A DNA stretch of 64,000 nt from Prochlorococcus marinus XMU1405 (GCF_017696275.1 NZ_JAAORF010000001.1:186001-250000), one strand, 5' to 3'. Shown: positions 46,811-57,756, counted from the first letter of the stretch. Numbers and translations are program-made. Notes: a model not told the origin generated them from the sequence alone.

Positions 46811-47260
46811 ATGAATAGTTTGATATTATATTTGGGAACTTTTTATATTTTTGTTGGGACCATTTTTCTAACTGTACCGATAATTTATCTTGAGCTCGGC
46901 AAACCAAAAGACTTTATAAAAGCTTTTTTAAATTTATTAATAGGTTTGATATTAATAATTAAAAATAAAACACTAGATGAATCATTTTTTGTAATTTTTC
47001 TTTTTTTAACAGTACTAGTTATTTTTTATCTAGTTGAGCTTTTTTTATCTAGATGGTACCAATTGACAGATAACGAAAAGAAAAAATTAATTACCTTTTT
47101 GGAGTTTAAAAATAACTTGTTGAAAATATTAGAATCTTTAAATCTGGTATTTGCTGATTTCACGAAACCTTCAAATTTTTTTAATTTTGGTAGAAATAAT
47201 GAAAATACAACCCAAAAAAAATGGGTAAGAAATGATAAAAATGATAATATAAAAGTCTGA
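46811..47260 (+). CDS. Hypothetical membrane protein
   Basis: The 149-residue protein has three or four N-terminal hydrophobic segments (LILYLGTFYIFVGTIFLTVP; LIGLILIIKN; FFVIFLFLTVLVIFYLVELF), then a charged Asn/Lys-rich tail. A distant similarity in layout to Ycf66 is possible, but I do not consider it established. It lies between tRNA-Leu and ileS. Confidence 0.6.
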   Translation: MNSLILYLGTFYIFVGTIFLTVPIIYLELGKPKDFIKAFLNLLIGLILIIKNKTLDESFFVIFLFLTVLVIFYLVELFLSRWYQLTDNEKKKLITFLEFKNNLLKILESLNLVFADFTKPSNFFNFGRNNENTTQKKWVRNDKNDNIKV

Positions 47261-47381
47261 AATCAAATATATTGGTTATTTGAAACATTCCAAAAAAACT
47301 ACAGGTCAATTAAGAAACAATATAATGAATTAGATTTATTTAAATAATTCTTTTGATCACCAATATTTCTTATATCGTCTA

Positions 47382-50288
47382 ATGAAATCTCAAAATAGCA
47401 AAGAACAAAAATCAGACTTTTCTTATAAAGAAACTTTAAATTTATTAAAAACTGACTTCTCAATGCGTGCTAACTCAGTTGTAAGAGAACCTGAGATTCA
47501 GAATTTTTGGGCTAAAAATGATATTGATTTCCAATTAGGTTCAAGCAATTCAGGCGAAATATTTACATTACATGATGGCCCTCCTTATGCAAATGGAGCT
47601 CTTCATATGGGTCATGCCCTTAATAAAGTTTTAAAAGACATAATAAATAAATACAAAACCTTAAGAGGATTTAGGGTTCATTTCGTACCTGGCTGGGACT
47701 GTCATGGATTACCTATTGAATTAAAAGTTCTTCAGAATTTAAAATCTGATGAAAGAAAGAATCTTGACACCCTAAATTTAAGAAAAAAAGCAACAGATTA
47801 TGCTCATATTCAAATTAATAATCAGAAGGAGGGTTTCAAAAGGTGGGGCATATGGGGAGATTGGAATAATCCTTACTTAACTCTTAAGAAAAGTTATGAA
47901 TCTGCTCAGATTGGAGTATTTGGGAAAATGTTTTTAAATGGTTATATATATCGGGGTCTTAAACCTGTGCATTGGAGTCCAAGTTCAAGGACTGCCCTTG
48001 CAGAAGCAGAATTAGAATACCCTGATGAACATTATTCAAAAAGTATTTATGTTTCATTAAAAATCACTAAAATACCTGAGGAAATTCTATTGAATTTCAT
48101 CCAAGAAAACTTTAATATCAAAAAAGAATTTTTTCAAAATAATTCTTATATAACTATTTGGACAACTACTCCTTGGACTATACCTGCAAATGAAGCAGTT
48201 GCAGTAAATCCAAAAATAAAGTACGTTTTCGCCATCGATGAAGATAAGAAAATTTTCCTTTTTGCTGAGGATTTATCTTCTGAAATAAGTAAGAAATTTA
48301 ATAAAGATTTCAAGGTGCTTTTAGAGATTAAAGGCTCCAAATTGGAAAATATTGAATATCAACATCCTTCTAAGAATAAAAATTGCAGAATTGTAATTGG
48401 AGGAGATTATATTACTACAGAATCAGGGACTGGAATTGTTCATACTGCGCCTGGTCATGGGATAGATGATTTTAATGTGGGTCAAAAATATGATTTACCA
48501 ATAACATGTGTCGTTGATGAAAAAGGTAACCTAAATGAATATTCTGGTCAATTCAAAGGATCAAATGTCCTGAAAGATGCAAATGATTTAATTATTGATC
48601 ATTTAAAAGGAAATAATTTGCTTCTATTACAAGAAAATTATAAGCATAGATATCCGTATGATTGGAGAACCAAAAAACCAACTATTTTTAGGGCAACAGA
48701 ACAATGGTTTGCATCTGTAAATGGCTTTAGATCATTTGCATTAAAGGCAATCGAAGATGTTGAATGGATGCCAGAGACTGGAAAGAAAAGAATTTATTCT
48801 ATGGTTGTTGGTAGAGGAGATTGGTGTATTTCTAGACAAAGGTCATGGGGAGTCCCTATTCCAGTGTTTTATAAAAAAAATGGTAATGACATACTCCTTA
48901 ACGAAGAGATAATTAATCATATTCAAGAACTTTTTAGTGAACATGGAGCAGATATTTGGTGGGATTGGGATGTTAAGAATCTTTTGCCAGAAAATTACGC
49001 AAAAGAATCTGATCTATGGAAAAAAGGAACAGATACAATGGATGTTTGGTTCGATTCAGGATCTAGCTGGGCCGCAGTATGTGAACTAAGAAGTGAATTA
49101 AAGTATCCAGCAGATCTTTATTTAGAGGGCTCAGATCAACATCGAGGATGGTTTCAGTCTTCTTTGCTAACGTCTGTTGCAGTAAATAATAAACCTCCAT
49201 ATAAGAAAGTTTTAACTCATGGTTTTGCACTTGATGAAAACGGAAGAAAAATGAGCAAATCTTTAGGAAATGTTGTTGATCCAAATATAATTATTAATGG
49301 AGGTAATAATAAGAAAACTGATCCTGCATATGGTGCCGATGTTTTAAGGCTTTGGGTAAGCTCTGTAGATTATTCAGTAGATGTTCCAATTGGTTCAAAT
49401 ATACTCAAGCAACTTTCAGATGTATACAGAAAAGTTCGTAATACTGCAAGATATCTTCTAGGTAATATTCATGATTATGATCCTAAAATTGATAGTTTTG
49501 AAATCGATCAATTGCCTCTTTTAGATCAATGGATGTTGGGCAGATTAGTTGAGGTTACAGATCAAATATCAAATGCTTATGAAAATTATGAATTTTCAAA
49601 ATTTTTCCAAATTTTGCAAAGTTTTTGCGTTGTAGATCTATCAAATTTTTATTTGGATATTGCGAAGGATAGGTTATATGTAAGTTCTAAATCACAATTT
49701 AGGAGAAGATCTTGTCAGTTCGTCATGTCAAAAGTTGTTGAAAATTTAGCCGTACTTATTTCTCCAGTGCTTTGTCATATGGCTGAAGATATTTGGCAAA
49801 ATATTCCATATTCAACTGAAGAAAGATCAGTCTTTCAAAGAGGATGGCCTATATTTTCGCAGTCATGGAAAAATCAAATACTTAATGAGCACATTGCAAA
49901 TTTAAGAAATTTGAGAGTTGAAATTAACAAGGCTATAGAAGGATGTAGGAACAAACAAATAATTGGAGCAGCTTTGGAAACTGAAGTTAATTATTTACCT
50001 GAAGATAAAGCTTTAAAAGATTCACTTGCTTGGCTAAAAGAATTTGGTAATCAAGATGTAGATTTATTTAGAGATTGGCTTATAGTATCAAACTTCCAAG
50101 TGGTATCCGATTTGGCGGAGAATTCTCTGATTATTGATAACAATGCACTTGGTAAAATTCAGATAAATAAAGCTCAAGGTCAAAAATGTGATAGATGTTG
50201 GCATTATCAAAAAGAAACTTTTAATGGAATCCAAAATACAAAATTATGCAAAAGATGTTCAAGTATTATTAATTTTGAATTAATTTAA
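47382..50288 (+). CDS. ileS: Isoleucyl-tRNA synthetase
   Basis: The 968-residue class I synthetase has the HIGH-type motif [12 protein letters not shown], the editing domain, the KMSKS motif in [10 protein letters not shown] and a C-terminal zinc-binding pair (CDRCWHY, CKRC). It charges tRNA-Ile in the cytosol. Its length is typical of the bacterial form. The last 4 bp overlap the convergent downstream gene. Confidence 0.98.
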   Translation: MKSQNSKEQKSDFSYKETLNLLKTDFSMRANSVVREPEIQNFWAKNDIDFQLGSSNSGEIFTLHDGPPYANGALHMGHALNKVLKDIINKYKTLRGFRVHFVPGWDCHGLPIELKVLQNLKSDERKNLDTLNLRKKATDYAHIQINNQKEGFKRWGIWGDWNNPYLTLKKSYESAQIGVFGKMFLNGYIYRGLKPVHWSPSSRTALAEAELEYPDEHYSKSIYVSLKITKIPEEILLNFIQENFNIKKEFFQNNSYITIWTTTPWTIPANEAVAVNPKIKYVFAIDEDKKIFLFAEDLSSEISKKFNKDFKVLLEIKGSKLENIEYQHPSKNKNCRIVIGGDYITTESGTGIVHTAPGHGIDDFNVGQKYDLPITCVVDEKGNLNEYSGQFKGSNVLKDANDLIIDHLKGNNLLLLQENYKHRYPYDWRTKKPTIFRATEQWFASVNGFRSFALKAIEDVEWMPETGKKRIYSMVVGRGDWCISRQRSWGVPIPVFYKKNGNDILLNEEIINHIQELFSEHGADIWWDWDVKNLLPENYAKESDLWKKGTDTMDVWFDSGSSWAAVCELRSELKYPADLYLEGSDQHRGWFQSSLLTSVAVNNKPPYKKVLTHGFALDENGRKMSKSLGNVVDPNIIINGGNNKKTDPAYGADVLRLWVSSVDYSVDVPIGSNILKQLSDVYRKVRNTARYLLGNIHDYDPKIDSFEIDQLPLLDQWMLGRLVEVTDQISNAYENYEFSKFFQILQSFCVVDLSNFYLDIAKDRLYVSSKSQFRRRSCQFVMSKVVENLAVLISPVLCHMAEDIWQNIPYSTEERSVFQRGWPIFSQSWKNQILNEHIANLRNLRVEINKAIEGCRNKQIIGAALETEVNYLPEDKALKDSLAWLKEFGNQDVDLFRDWLIVSNFQVVSDLAENSLIIDNNALGKIQINKAQGQKCDRCWHYQKETFNGIQNTKLCKRCSSIINFELI

Positions 50289-50620
50289 ATCCAGTTTTTT
50301 TGATTCAAAAAGAAAACTGAGTTTTGACTTTCTCTTATTAAATTTTCTTCGGTTTCTGTTAATGGGGCTTTATAAAGTTTAAAATTTGCAATTGTATAAG
50401 AAAGTGTTATTACTTTTTTTTCTAAATCTATTTCAATTGGATGAGTTGTTGAGCTACTGTAACCTCTGAAAATAATTATTTCTAATTTTTCTTTTTGATT
50501 TTCTTTTAGAATGAATCCCTCTAGTTTAAGTATCCTATCAGGTATCTCGGAACTTATTTTTTCAAGACTATTTATTAAATCAATTTTTGCCATTTTCTGA
50601 GAAGCAGGAGTTTCTTCCAT
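50285..50620 (-). CDS. Conserved cyanobacterial hypothetical protein (111 residues)
   Basis: The soluble protein shows [20 protein letters not shown] then [16 protein letters not shown] and ends in FLNQKNWI. It resembles a small beta-rich cyanobacterial family adjacent to DUF3177, but I cannot name it with confidence. An internal ATG at 50593 (MAKIDLIN) gives a shorter protein with less overlap with the upstream gene (14 rather than 41 bp) and may be the real start. Confidence 0.7.
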   Translation of the reverse strand: MEETPASQKMAKIDLINSLEKISSEIPDRILKLEGFILKENQKEKLEIIIFRGYSSSTTHPIEIDLEKKVITLSYTIANFKLYKAPLTETEENLIRESQNSVFFLNQKNWI

Positions 50621-51224
50621 TTTTAGGTAATTTGATTATTGACCATTGAATAAGGCCTAAAATATAGATTAATAATGAGAATAACCCTAAGAATTTTGAT
50701 ATCGGCTGGGTAAAGTTAGCTCCAAAGAAAAAATTAAATAAATTTTTTATAATGGTATATAAACTTGAAGAAGGCTGAAGCCATATTGCACACGCATCAG
50801 AATTTATAAAAGAAAAGCAGTTGAAGTTTTGTAAACTCTGAATAAAGAAATTGAGAGATATAAAAGTTATCGTCCATCTCCATATTTTTGTTGTCGTGGT
50901 AAGGGAGTAAGAAAAATCATATTCTCTTAATTCATCATTAATATCGTTCCAAAACCAAACTGAAACTGTCATTAATAATGTTGAAATATTTGTTATCACA
51001 AGAGCATAATTATACTTTCCTATTAAAAGTAGAAGGCTTATAAAAAATAAAAGTGATACTTTCCAATAAATTGATAGAAGTTTAGTAACTGCTTTATTTC
51101 TTTTTTTAATTGACCAGAAAGATAGAGTAAGAGGAATACCAATAAGGAAAATTATTGAAAGTTGAAATGATAGCCAAATAGAAAGTTGATTAAAAACGTT
51201 CAAAATTTTTTCTTTTAAACACAT
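50580..51224 (-). CDS. DUF3177 membrane protein
   Basis: The 214-residue protein has about four membrane helices. The DUF3177 hallmarks are LLSIYWKVSLLFFISLLLLI, SVWFWNDINDELRE, KIWRWTITF and a C-terminal [18 protein letters not shown]. This family is confined to cyanobacteria and has no known function. It precedes the 111-residue gene with overlap and is divergent from trmB. Confidence 0.82.
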   Translation of the reverse strand: MCLKEKILNVFNQLSIWLSFQLSIIFLIGIPLTLSFWSIKKRNKAVTKLLSIYWKVSLLFFISLLLLIGKYNYALVITNISTLLMTVSVWFWNDINDELREYDFSYSLTTTTKIWRWTITFISLNFFIQSLQNFNCFSFINSDACAIWLQPSSSLYTIIKNLFNFFFGANFTQPISKFLGLFSLLIYILGLIQWSIIKLPKNGRNSCFSENGKN

Positions 51225-51324
51225 AATAATTAAACATCAAACTGTTACTTTTGAACTTACTATTGTCATAGTTATGAATATTATGAATTCTTATAATGTT
51301 GCCTAGGAATATATTAATAATTGT

Positions 51325-51954
51325 ATGAGACAGCATGTTAATCCCCTTAGTAGTAATTTCAATCAAATTGAGAGAATACCCTCTTTGAGCGAAATGTTTG
51401 ATGATTCTAAATCGAATCTTCATTTGGATATAGGTTGTGCTGCTGGTGAGTTTCTATTTGATTTAGCTTTAGTTAATACTAGTTGGAATTATTTAGGAAT
51501 TGAAATTCGTGAGAAATTAGTCAAAAATGCTAAATTAAAAGTTATTGAACGAGAAATCAAAAATCTATATTTTATATTTGGTAATGCTAATAATATTTTG
51601 AATGATGTCCAAAATAAATTTATTACTAAAAATCTAAAAAGTATTTCTTTTAATTTTCCTGATCCTTGGTTTAAAAAGAGGCATTATAAAAGGCGTGTAA
51701 TTCAGCCAGAATTTATTAATATGCTTTCAAATTTATTGCAAAAAGGCACTCTAATTTTTATAAAAACAGATGTAAAGGATTTATTCGATTATATGGATTG
51801 CACTATATCAAGTAATTCTCATTTTAAAACAATAAATAAAAAAGATTTTAATTGTTCCGAAAGTTTTAATCCAATTAAAATTAAAACTGATAGGGAAAAG
51901 TATGTGATTGTTAACCAACTTGATATTTATGAAAAAATTTATATAAAAATTTAA
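51325..51954 (+). CDS. trmB: tRNA (guanine-N7)-methyltransferase
   Basis: The 209-residue SAM-dependent enzyme has [15 protein letters not shown] (SAM site), [14 protein letters not shown], and [20 protein letters not shown] with the PDPWxKxxHxKRR signature. It makes m7G46 in the tRNA variable loop. It converges on glmM with a 7 bp gap. Confidence 0.95.
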   Translation: MRQHVNPLSSNFNQIERIPSLSEMFDDSKSNLHLDIGCAAGEFLFDLALVNTSWNYLGIEIREKLVKNAKLKVIEREIKNLYFIFGNANNILNDVQNKFITKNLKSISFNFPDPWFKKRHYKRRVIQPEFINMLSNLLQKGTLIFIKTDVKDLFDYMDCTISSNSHFKTINKKDFNCSESFNPIKIKTDREKYVIVNQLDIYEKIYIKI

Positions 51955-51961
51955 TTCATCG

Positions 51962-53314
51962 TTATTTTGTTATTTTATCAATTTCTAAAAAGAGTTTGTT
52001 AGTTATTTCGCCTGATAAAGAATGAACTTCTTTATAATTTTTGGCTTCAACTAGAACTCTGATTACAGGTTCTGTACCGCTAGGCCTTATATAAACTCTA
52101 CAGTTATCCGAATATGCTGCCTGAAAATTTTTTATAGATTCATCAATTAAGATTTTATTTTTTGGATTTAATTTATTAATATTAAAATCTAATTTTATAT
52201 TAGTTAGTTTTTGAGTAAAAGGTTCGAAACTACTTTTAAGCCAATCATTTAAATTAATATTTTTCTTTTTACAATATTTGGAAATTTGAAGTGCAGTCAA
52301 TATCCCATCACCAGAAAAGTTATTAATTTTTGAAAGTATATGACCTGACTGCTCACCTCCTAAAATAGCTCTTTTTTTCTTAATTGCGTCATGAACATAT
52401 TTATCTCCTACATCAGTTCTATATAAAATTCCTCCAATTTTATTCCAGGACTTTTCAAAACCTAAGTTTGCCATTTGTGTTGATACTAGTAAATTATTGG
52501 TGAGAATTTTTTGTTCCATTAGTTCTCTACCCCAAAGAAAAAGAATATGATCTCCATCCAGCACATTACCTTCTGAATCGATTCCAATTACTCTATCGGC
52601 ATCTCCATCGAAGCTGAATCCCATATCTGCAGGACTCTCTCTTAATGCTTTTTTTAATGGTTCGAGGTTAGTAGAACCACAATTCAAATTAATTTTCAAA
52701 CCATTTTTAGAGTTATTGATAACTTTTACATCAGCACCAAGAGACTGAAAAATTTTTTTTGCGCAAGTTGTTGCTGATCCATGGCATGTGTCTAATATTA
52801 TTCTCAACCCGCTTAAACTTTCTCCACCCATTGTTTGGATTAGGCTTTTAATATAAGTATCCATAAGATCTTTATTTGTTTTTAGGGAAACCACTTTTGT
52901 AGGAATTGATATATTTTTTTTTGACTCTTCAATTATTTTTTGAATTTTATTCTCAAAATTTTTAGTAATTTTTTGACCATTATGATCAAAAATTTTTATT
53001 CCATTATATTCTGGCGGATTATGACTTGCAGATATCATGACACCACTGCTAAAGCTCTCTTGTCTTATTAAAAAAGGAATAGCTGGGGTTGGACAGATTC
53101 CAAGATTTATAAATTTTTTGCCACTTTCATTTATACCTTGTGTTATGGCCTGAAGGAGAATATCTCCACTAATTCTTGTATCTCTTCCAATTAATATTGG
53201 ATTTTTCTTTTTCAAAGACGAACCTAGAGCATAACCTACTTTATAGGCTAGAGAATAAGTTATCTCTTCATTAAATCTTCCTCTTATTCCATCAGTTCCA
53301 AAGATTGATTGCAT
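51962..53314 (-). CDS. glmM: Phosphoglucosamine mutase (GlmM-type)
   Basis: The 450-residue alpha-D-phosphohexomutase has [10 protein letters not shown] at the N-terminus, the phosphoserine loop [16 protein letters not shown], the metal loop [23 protein letters not shown] and the C-terminal phosphate site [16 protein letters not shown]. The closest fit is GlmM, which converts glucosamine-6-P to glucosamine-1-P for cell-wall UDP-GlcNAc. Other hexomutases share these motifs. Confidence 0.93.
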   Translation of the reverse strand: MQSIFGTDGIRGRFNEEITYSLAYKVGYALGSSLKKKNPILIGRDTRISGDILLQAITQGINESGKKFINLGICPTPAIPFLIRQESFSSGVMISASHNPPEYNGIKIFDHNGQKITKNFENKIQKIIEESKKNISIPTKVVSLKTNKDLMDTYIKSLIQTMGGESLSGLRIILDTCHGSATTCAKKIFQSLGADVKVINNSKNGLKINLNCGSTNLEPLKKALRESPADMGFSFDGDADRVIGIDSEGNVLDGDHILFLWGRELMEQKILTNNLLVSTQMANLGFEKSWNKIGGILYRTDVGDKYVHDAIKKKRAILGGEQSGHILSKINNFSGDGILTALQISKYCKKKNINLNDWLKSSFEPFTQKLTNIKLDFNINKLNPKNKILIDESIKNFQAAYSDNCRVYIRPSGTEPVIRVLVEAKNYKEVHSLSGEITNKLFLEIDKITK

Positions 53315-53407
53315 AATTAGATTTCGGGAATCAAAGAAGTTTTTGATAACTTTTCAATCCTTATTTTATCAGTTGGTTAAAAGCTTATATTTTTCAATTC
53401 TCTTTAT

Positions 53408-53998
53408 TTGTTTAACTTATTTAAGATACCTTTAGTTAGTAATACCTTAATAGTGCAATCTGAAAGTCGAGAGCCATTTTTAAAGACAAATTTTAAAATA
53501 ATGCTTGTTTTGATTATATCTATTGTTATTATTTCAATGCTTTTGTTTAAAAATCTATTTTTTAAATCAACTTATCTTTTAAAGAGTTTTGGAGAGTTAT
53601 CTGTTGACCCTGAAATAGCTTTCACAAATAATAAACCTACATTTCTTGAATTTTATGCAGAGTGGTGTGAAGTTTGCAAAGAAATGGCTCCACAAGTTTC
53701 TTCTCTTAAAGATGAATACGAAGAAGATATTAATTTTGTTTTTTTAAATGTTGATAATCAAAAATGGGGTAATTACATCGAGAAGTTCGCCGTCAATGGG
53801 ATTCCTCAAGTTAATCTTTTTGATAAAAAGGGGAATCTAATATCTACATTTATTGGTAAACAAGATGAAATAAAAATAAGAGAATCTATTAATAATTTGA
53901 AAAAAGAAGATAAACCCTATGAAGAAATTATTAATGCTGAATTTTCAACAATTCAAGAAAGTAAAAATAATGAGGTAGGTCCTCGCAGTCATTCATAA
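53408..53998 (+). CDS. Membrane-anchored thioredoxin-like protein (TxlA/HCF164-like)
   Basis: The 196-residue protein from TTG 53408 has one membrane anchor (IMLVLIISIVIISMLLF). A thioredoxin fold follows, with active site AEWCEVCKEMAP and FAVNGIPQVNLFDKKGN containing the cis-Pro. TxlA/HCF164 homologues move reducing equivalents across thylakoid or plasma membrane for cytochrome b6f assembly. The start is uncertain: GTG 53453 is an alternative. It converges on thyX with a 3 bp gap. Confidence 0.88.
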   Translation: MFNLFKIPLVSNTLIVQSESREPFLKTNFKIMLVLIISIVIISMLLFKNLFFKSTYLLKSFGELSVDPEIAFTNNKPTFLEFYAEWCEVCKEMAPQVSSLKDEYEEDINFVFLNVDNQKWGNYIEKFAVNGIPQVNLFDKKGNLISTFIGKQDEIKIRESINNLKKEDKPYEEIINAEFSTIQESKNNEVGPRSHS

Positions 53999-54001
53999 TT
54001 T

Positions 54002-54634
54002 TTACCATTCTAAAGATTTTGATACAATCGGAAAACTTTGTTTAAAAATAGACTTGCAATTTTGGGCAATAGACTTATGTTCTTCTTGGGTACCGTGACC
54101 TGACCTTAAATGAATATAATGGATCCACGATCTGCATGATCCAGACATATAGATTCTTGTGGGAGTTGCTAATGGTAAAACAAATCTCGCACATTCTTTG
54201 GCTACACCTTCAGCAAGTAAATCTTCATATAATTCTGAAGCAGCCTGAAAATGTAAACTAATTTTTTCATTGAATCTTTTTTTTAACTTATCAGGGAGGT
54301 CAGGGATTGAATTTTGCCTATTTTTAAAATCTTGACGCCTCAACTCTGGTAAGGGAATATTTCCCAATTGAGAACTATCTGCATATCTTTGTGAAAATTC
54401 CTGGAAAGTAAATGATCTATGTCTTAAAATTTGGGCAGCAATTCCCCTATTGGTTTCTATTTGTAAGGTCATAAATGACTGTTCAAATACACTCCAATGT
54501 TCATTTTTAATGCAATAACTCAATAATTTTGAATAGTCCTGATTTTCCTGATTTTTTGGGTTACTTACTCTTGCAATGTAAGCCATTGTTTTCTCTGCAT
54601 CAGGAGTGAGAGATATTAATTCAACTTTACTCAT
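54002..54634 (-). CDS. thyX: Flavin-dependent thymidylate synthase ThyX
   Basis: The 210-residue protein carries the ThyX signature in RHRSFTFQEFSQRY (RHRxxSxxExSxR type, with Thr in place of the usual Ser). The C-terminal RSWIHYIHLRSGHGTQEEHK is also typical. It makes dTMP from dUMP using FAD and folate, in place of ThyA. It lies 1 bp after dcd in the cobO-like/dcd/thyX operon. Confidence 0.95.
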   Translation of the reverse strand: MSKVELISLTPDAEKTMAYIARVSNPKNQENQDYSKLLSYCIKNEHWSVFEQSFMTLQIETNRGIAAQILRHRSFTFQEFSQRYADSSQLGNIPLPELRRQDFKNRQNSIPDLPDKLKKRFNEKISLHFQAASELYEDLLAEGVAKECARFVLPLATPTRIYMSGSCRSWIHYIHLRSGHGTQEEHKSIAQNCKSIFKQSFPIVSKSLEW

Positions 54635-54635
54635 T

Positions 54636-55229
54636 TTAGATCTTTGCTAGAGTCACTTTTTCTGGTTGGTTTTGATATTTACCTTTTCTGTCGTTATAAG
54701 TTGTAGAGCATGGATCACCTTCAAAAAAGAGTAGTTGACAGATACCCTCATTTGCGTAAATTCTGCAATCTGCGCCTGAACTATTACTGAATTCTAGAGT
54801 TAGGTGGCCTTCCCATCCAGCCTCTGCGGGTGTTGTATTAACAATAATTCCTAGACGTGCGTATGTACTTTTTCCTATGCAAATTACAGTTATGTTTTCT
54901 GGTACTTTCATTTTTTCAAATGCGACTCCTAAACCATAGGAGTGAGCAGGAAGAATAAAAAAATCACCATCATCATCATGGTGAAGAACAGTTTTTTCTA
55001 AATTATCCGGATTAAATTTTTTGGGATTCATCACAGTACCAGGGATATGTCTAAAAATGAGAAATTCTTTTGATGAAAGTCTTAAATCATAGCCATAAGA
55101 AGAACATCCGTAACTCAAAACTGGCTTTTGGTGATTATCAGGTTCAAGATGCCTAACCAAGTTTGATTGGAAAGGATTTATCATTCCTTCAGAAGCTTTT
55201 TTATTTATCCAAAGATCATTTTTTAGCAT
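54636..55229 (-). CDS. dcd: dCTP deaminase
   Basis: The 197-residue protein shows LRLSSKEFLIF, ENITVICIGKSTYARLGIIV and TTPAEAGWEGHLTLEFSNSS, matching dCTP deaminase, with the catalytic Glu in the AGWEGHLTLE region. It converts dCTP to dUTP and so feeds dUMP to ThyX. It lies between the CobO homologue (4 bp) and thyX (1 bp). Confidence 0.93.
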   Translation of the reverse strand: MLKNDLWINKKASEGMINPFQSNLVRHLEPDNHQKPVLSYGCSSYGYDLRLSSKEFLIFRHIPGTVMNPKKFNPDNLEKTVLHHDDDGDFFILPAHSYGLGVAFEKMKVPENITVICIGKSTYARLGIIVNTTPAEAGWEGHLTLEFSNSSGADCRIYANEGICQLLFFEGDPCSTTYNDRKGKYQNQPEKVTLAKI

Positions 55230-55233
55230 TTTT

Positions 55234-55815
55234 TTATGAGCGTAGTTCGGTAATTTGATTAGCCATTAATAATAAATCTTTAGGAATATCTGTACCTGTA
55301 AGGATTACATCTCCTGATAAAAATCGGTTTTCAAGTGTTGAAATCAAATCATCTTTATCAATAATTTCTTTTTTAATTGCAAGAAAAATTTCATCAAGTA
55401 TGATCTGATCATTTTCGCCAGAAAGTAATTCTTTTTTGCAAAAATTCCATAATTTATAAGTAGATTCATGAATAGATTTTTTTAAATTATTATTATTTTC
55501 AATTTCTTTTGAATCATATTGATCAAAGGAATGTGATGATCTTACCCATGTTAAATTCCCACAAAGCTTTACTGCATTTTCAATTCCTTGCTTAACTCCA
55601 CCTTTCATGAATTGTACTAGAAGCACTTTTCTACCAAGAGCAGCATTTCTTAAAGAGTCTCTAATGATAGATGAATAACTTCCTCTAAAAGAAGATTGAT
55701 AGATTTGAATTTGACCGTTTTGTTTAAATTGTTTTAAATTTGACTTATTTGAAGTGGTTGTTTTTACAACATCAAGATTACTTTTGGAATAAGAATTAAA
55801 TGAACTAATCACCAT
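55234..55815 (-). CDS. CobO/BtuR-family protein lacking the P-loop
   Basis: The 193-residue protein follows the cob(I)alamin adenosyltransferase BtuR/CobO in GRKVLLVQFMKGG, ILDEIFLAIKKEII, DVILTGTDIPKDLLLMANQI and the terminal TELR. The ATP-binding GxGKGKTTAALG loop of CobO is replaced by SSFRGSYSSIIRD (residues 41-53). It also ends at ELRS, without the usual tail. It may be catalytically dead, regulatory, or use a different ATP mode. It leads an operon with dcd and thyX, genes of deoxynucleotide supply. Confidence 0.8.
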   Translation of the reverse strand: MVISSFNSYSKSNLDVVKTTTSNKSNLKQFKQNGQIQIYQSSFRGSYSSIIRDSLRNAALGRKVLLVQFMKGGVKQGIENAVKLCGNLTWVRSSHSFDQYDSKEIENNNNLKKSIHESTYKLWNFCKKELLSGENDQIILDEIFLAIKKEIIDKDDLISTLENRFLSGDVILTGTDIPKDLLLMANQITELRS

Positions 55816-55954
55816 TATTTTAGATTTCTTTTCTATATGCAGTATAATTTGAAATTAATTACGCTGCATATAGTGTAATTTTACTTAAAAAATAGTTGGA
55901 AAAGTTGAAGCTAAGCGAGAGATCTCCTTAATGCAACCAATAAGAATTGAAAAT

Positions 55955-55997
55955 TGTTACTGTTGATACAAGATTTTTCAATGTGTCTTCTTAAATT
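55955..55997 (+). promoter_or_regulatory. NtcA-type autoregulatory promoter of ntcA
   Basis: TGT (55955-55957) N10 ACA (55968-55970) is an exact extended NtcA half-site pair. The GTA-N8-TAC core has a single mismatch (GTT-N8-TAC). TAAATT (55992-55997) follows 22 nt after TAC and fits the class II TAN3T -10 box. This predicts positive autoregulation, as known for ntcA in other cyanobacteria. Confidence 0.65.
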
Positions 55998-56017
55998 TTT
56001 TAATAGTCAAGATATTT

Positions 56018-56752
56018 ATGATACCTTCTTCTCGAGGATTCAATCGCTTTAGTTCGCAACAGTCTGGACAAAGTAAAACAAGCTCTTTTGGAGAACGTTT
56101 TCCAATAAATAGAACTTTAATGGAAGTAATTAAAGGTCTAGAGGGTGCAAGCACAGAAATGGTGGAGAGATCTAAAACAATCTTTTTCCCTGGTGATCCT
56201 GCTGAGAGGGTATATCTCATAAGAAGAGGAGCAGTTAGGTTATCAAGAGTTTATGAATCTGGCGAAGAGATAACTGTTGCTTTATTAAGAGAGAATAGCC
56301 TCTTTGGTGTTTTATCTCTTCTTACAGGTCATAGATCTGATCGTTTTTATCACGCCATAGCTTTCACAAGAGTTGAAATGATAACAGCCCCTGCAAACTC
56401 TGTTTTAAGAGCGATAGAGGATGATGCATCTGTAGGACTATTATTGCTGCAGGGACTTTCAAGTAGGATCTTGCAAACAGAAACTATGATAGAAACTCTG
56501 ACTCATAGAGATATGTCTTCTCGCTTAGTAAGCTTTTTGATGGTTTTGTGTAGAGACTTTGGAGTTGCAAGTGAAAAAGGTATTACAATAGATTTGAGGC
56601 TTTCACATCAAGCAATTGCTGAAGCTATTGGTTCTACAAGAGTAACCATAACGAGATTATTAGGAGATTTAAAGGATTCCGGGCTCCTCACCATTGAAAG
56701 AAAAAAAATTACAGTATTTGACCCAATAGCCCTTGCAAAAAGATTTAATTGA
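56018..56752 (+). CDS. ntcA: Global nitrogen regulator NtcA
   Basis: The 244-residue CRP/FNR-family activator has the N-terminal effector domain ([20 protein letters not shown] ... [11 protein letters not shown]), which senses 2-oxoglutarate, and the C-terminal helix-turn-helix [20 protein letters not shown] followed by [10 protein letters not shown]. NtcA activates nitrogen-assimilation genes. An NtcA-type motif with a correctly spaced -10 lies just upstream. Confidence 0.98.
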   Translation: MIPSSRGFNRFSSQQSGQSKTSSFGERFPINRTLMEVIKGLEGASTEMVERSKTIFFPGDPAERVYLIRRGAVRLSRVYESGEEITVALLRENSLFGVLSLLTGHRSDRFYHAIAFTRVEMITAPANSVLRAIEDDASVGLLLLQGLSSRILQTETMIETLTHRDMSSRLVSFLMVLCRDFGVASEKGITIDLRLSHQAIAEAIGSTRVTITRLLGDLKDSGLLTIERKKITVFDPIALAKRFN

Positions 56753-56791
56753 CTCATCATTAATTATGATGTAGCGAGTATACAAAATAAT

Positions 56792-57751
56792 GTGGCTTGG
56801 ATTTTAATTGTTTTTTTGATAATACTTGGCGGATTAATTGCACCATTTGGTGATCTTCTTGGAACGAAGATTGGAAAGGCAAGATTTAGTATCTTAAAAT
56901 TAAGACCAAAAAAAACAGCAACAATAATAACGATAATAACTGGTGGATTTATTAGTGCAATTTCTATAGGCTTATTGCTTCTATTTAGTGAAGAATTTAG
57001 GCAAAGACTTTTTGTTGATATTCCCTTTCTCCAAAAAACTTTGGATGAAAGTAAAAAGGCACTTGTTCCTTTACAGGAAGAAACAAAAATGCTTGAAGAT
57101 AAGATTATTAATAAAGAAAAGGAATTAAACAAACTAAAAAGTAATATTAAAGAATTTAGAAGTGGAAATGTAGTTATTAAACGAGGTCAAACATTATTTA
57201 TTGCAGAAGTCACTTCTAATCCAAATATAAAATTAGATCTAGGAAAAATTTATAATAGTGCTGATAAATATGTTCAAAAAATTGTAATCCCTAATAAAAA
57301 AGAAAAAGAAAATATTCTTTTGTGGAGGCCTAATGATCTTTCTGAAATAGAAGGAGTTACTTCAAAAACTGGGAATTGGATCCTATTGATTAAATCAGCA
57401 ACTAATGTTTTGAAAGGAGATAATTTTGTTTTTGTATATCCAGAGTTGTTACAAAATAAGATTATTGTAAAAGAGGGGGAAGTTATTAACAGCGAAATTT
57501 TTGGGAAAAATGATATAGATAATAAAAACATTAATTCAAAAATTAAAAACTTGTTGAGAAAAACAACAGATAAAATTAAATTAAAGGGATCAATAGTTAA
57601 CGAAATTAATACCAGAGGAAACTTTATTAAAAAAATTAGAGATTATTTGAAGATATCTCAAGATATAAAATATAAATTAGAGGTGATATCATTAAAAAAT
57701 AGTAAAACAGCAGAGCCAATAATAGTTGATTTAATTATTACCAAGTTGTAG
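56792..57751 (+). CDS. DUF3084 membrane-anchored protein
   Basis: The 319-residue protein starts with GTG 56792. It has two N-terminal helices (AWILIVFLIILGGLIAPFGD; TIITIITGGFISAISIGLLL), a coiled coil (about 85-130), and a C-terminal soluble domain. The pattern fits cyanobacterial DUF3084, of unknown function. It lies 40 bp after ntcA and 5 bp before the YqgF-like gene, so these form a likely operon. Confidence 0.82.
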   Translation: MAWILIVFLIILGGLIAPFGDLLGTKIGKARFSILKLRPKKTATIITIITGGFISAISIGLLLLFSEEFRQRLFVDIPFLQKTLDESKKALVPLQEETKMLEDKIINKEKELNKLKSNIKEFRSGNVVIKRGQTLFIAEVTSNPNIKLDLGKIYNSADKYVQKIVIPNKKEKENILLWRPNDLSEIEGVTSKTGNWILLIKSATNVLKGDNFVFVYPELLQNKIIVKEGEVINSEIFGKNDIDNKNINSKIKNLLRKTTDKIKLKGSIVNEINTRGNFIKKIRDYLKISQDIKYKLEVISLKNSKTAEPIIVDLIITKL

Positions 57752-57756
57752 TTTTT

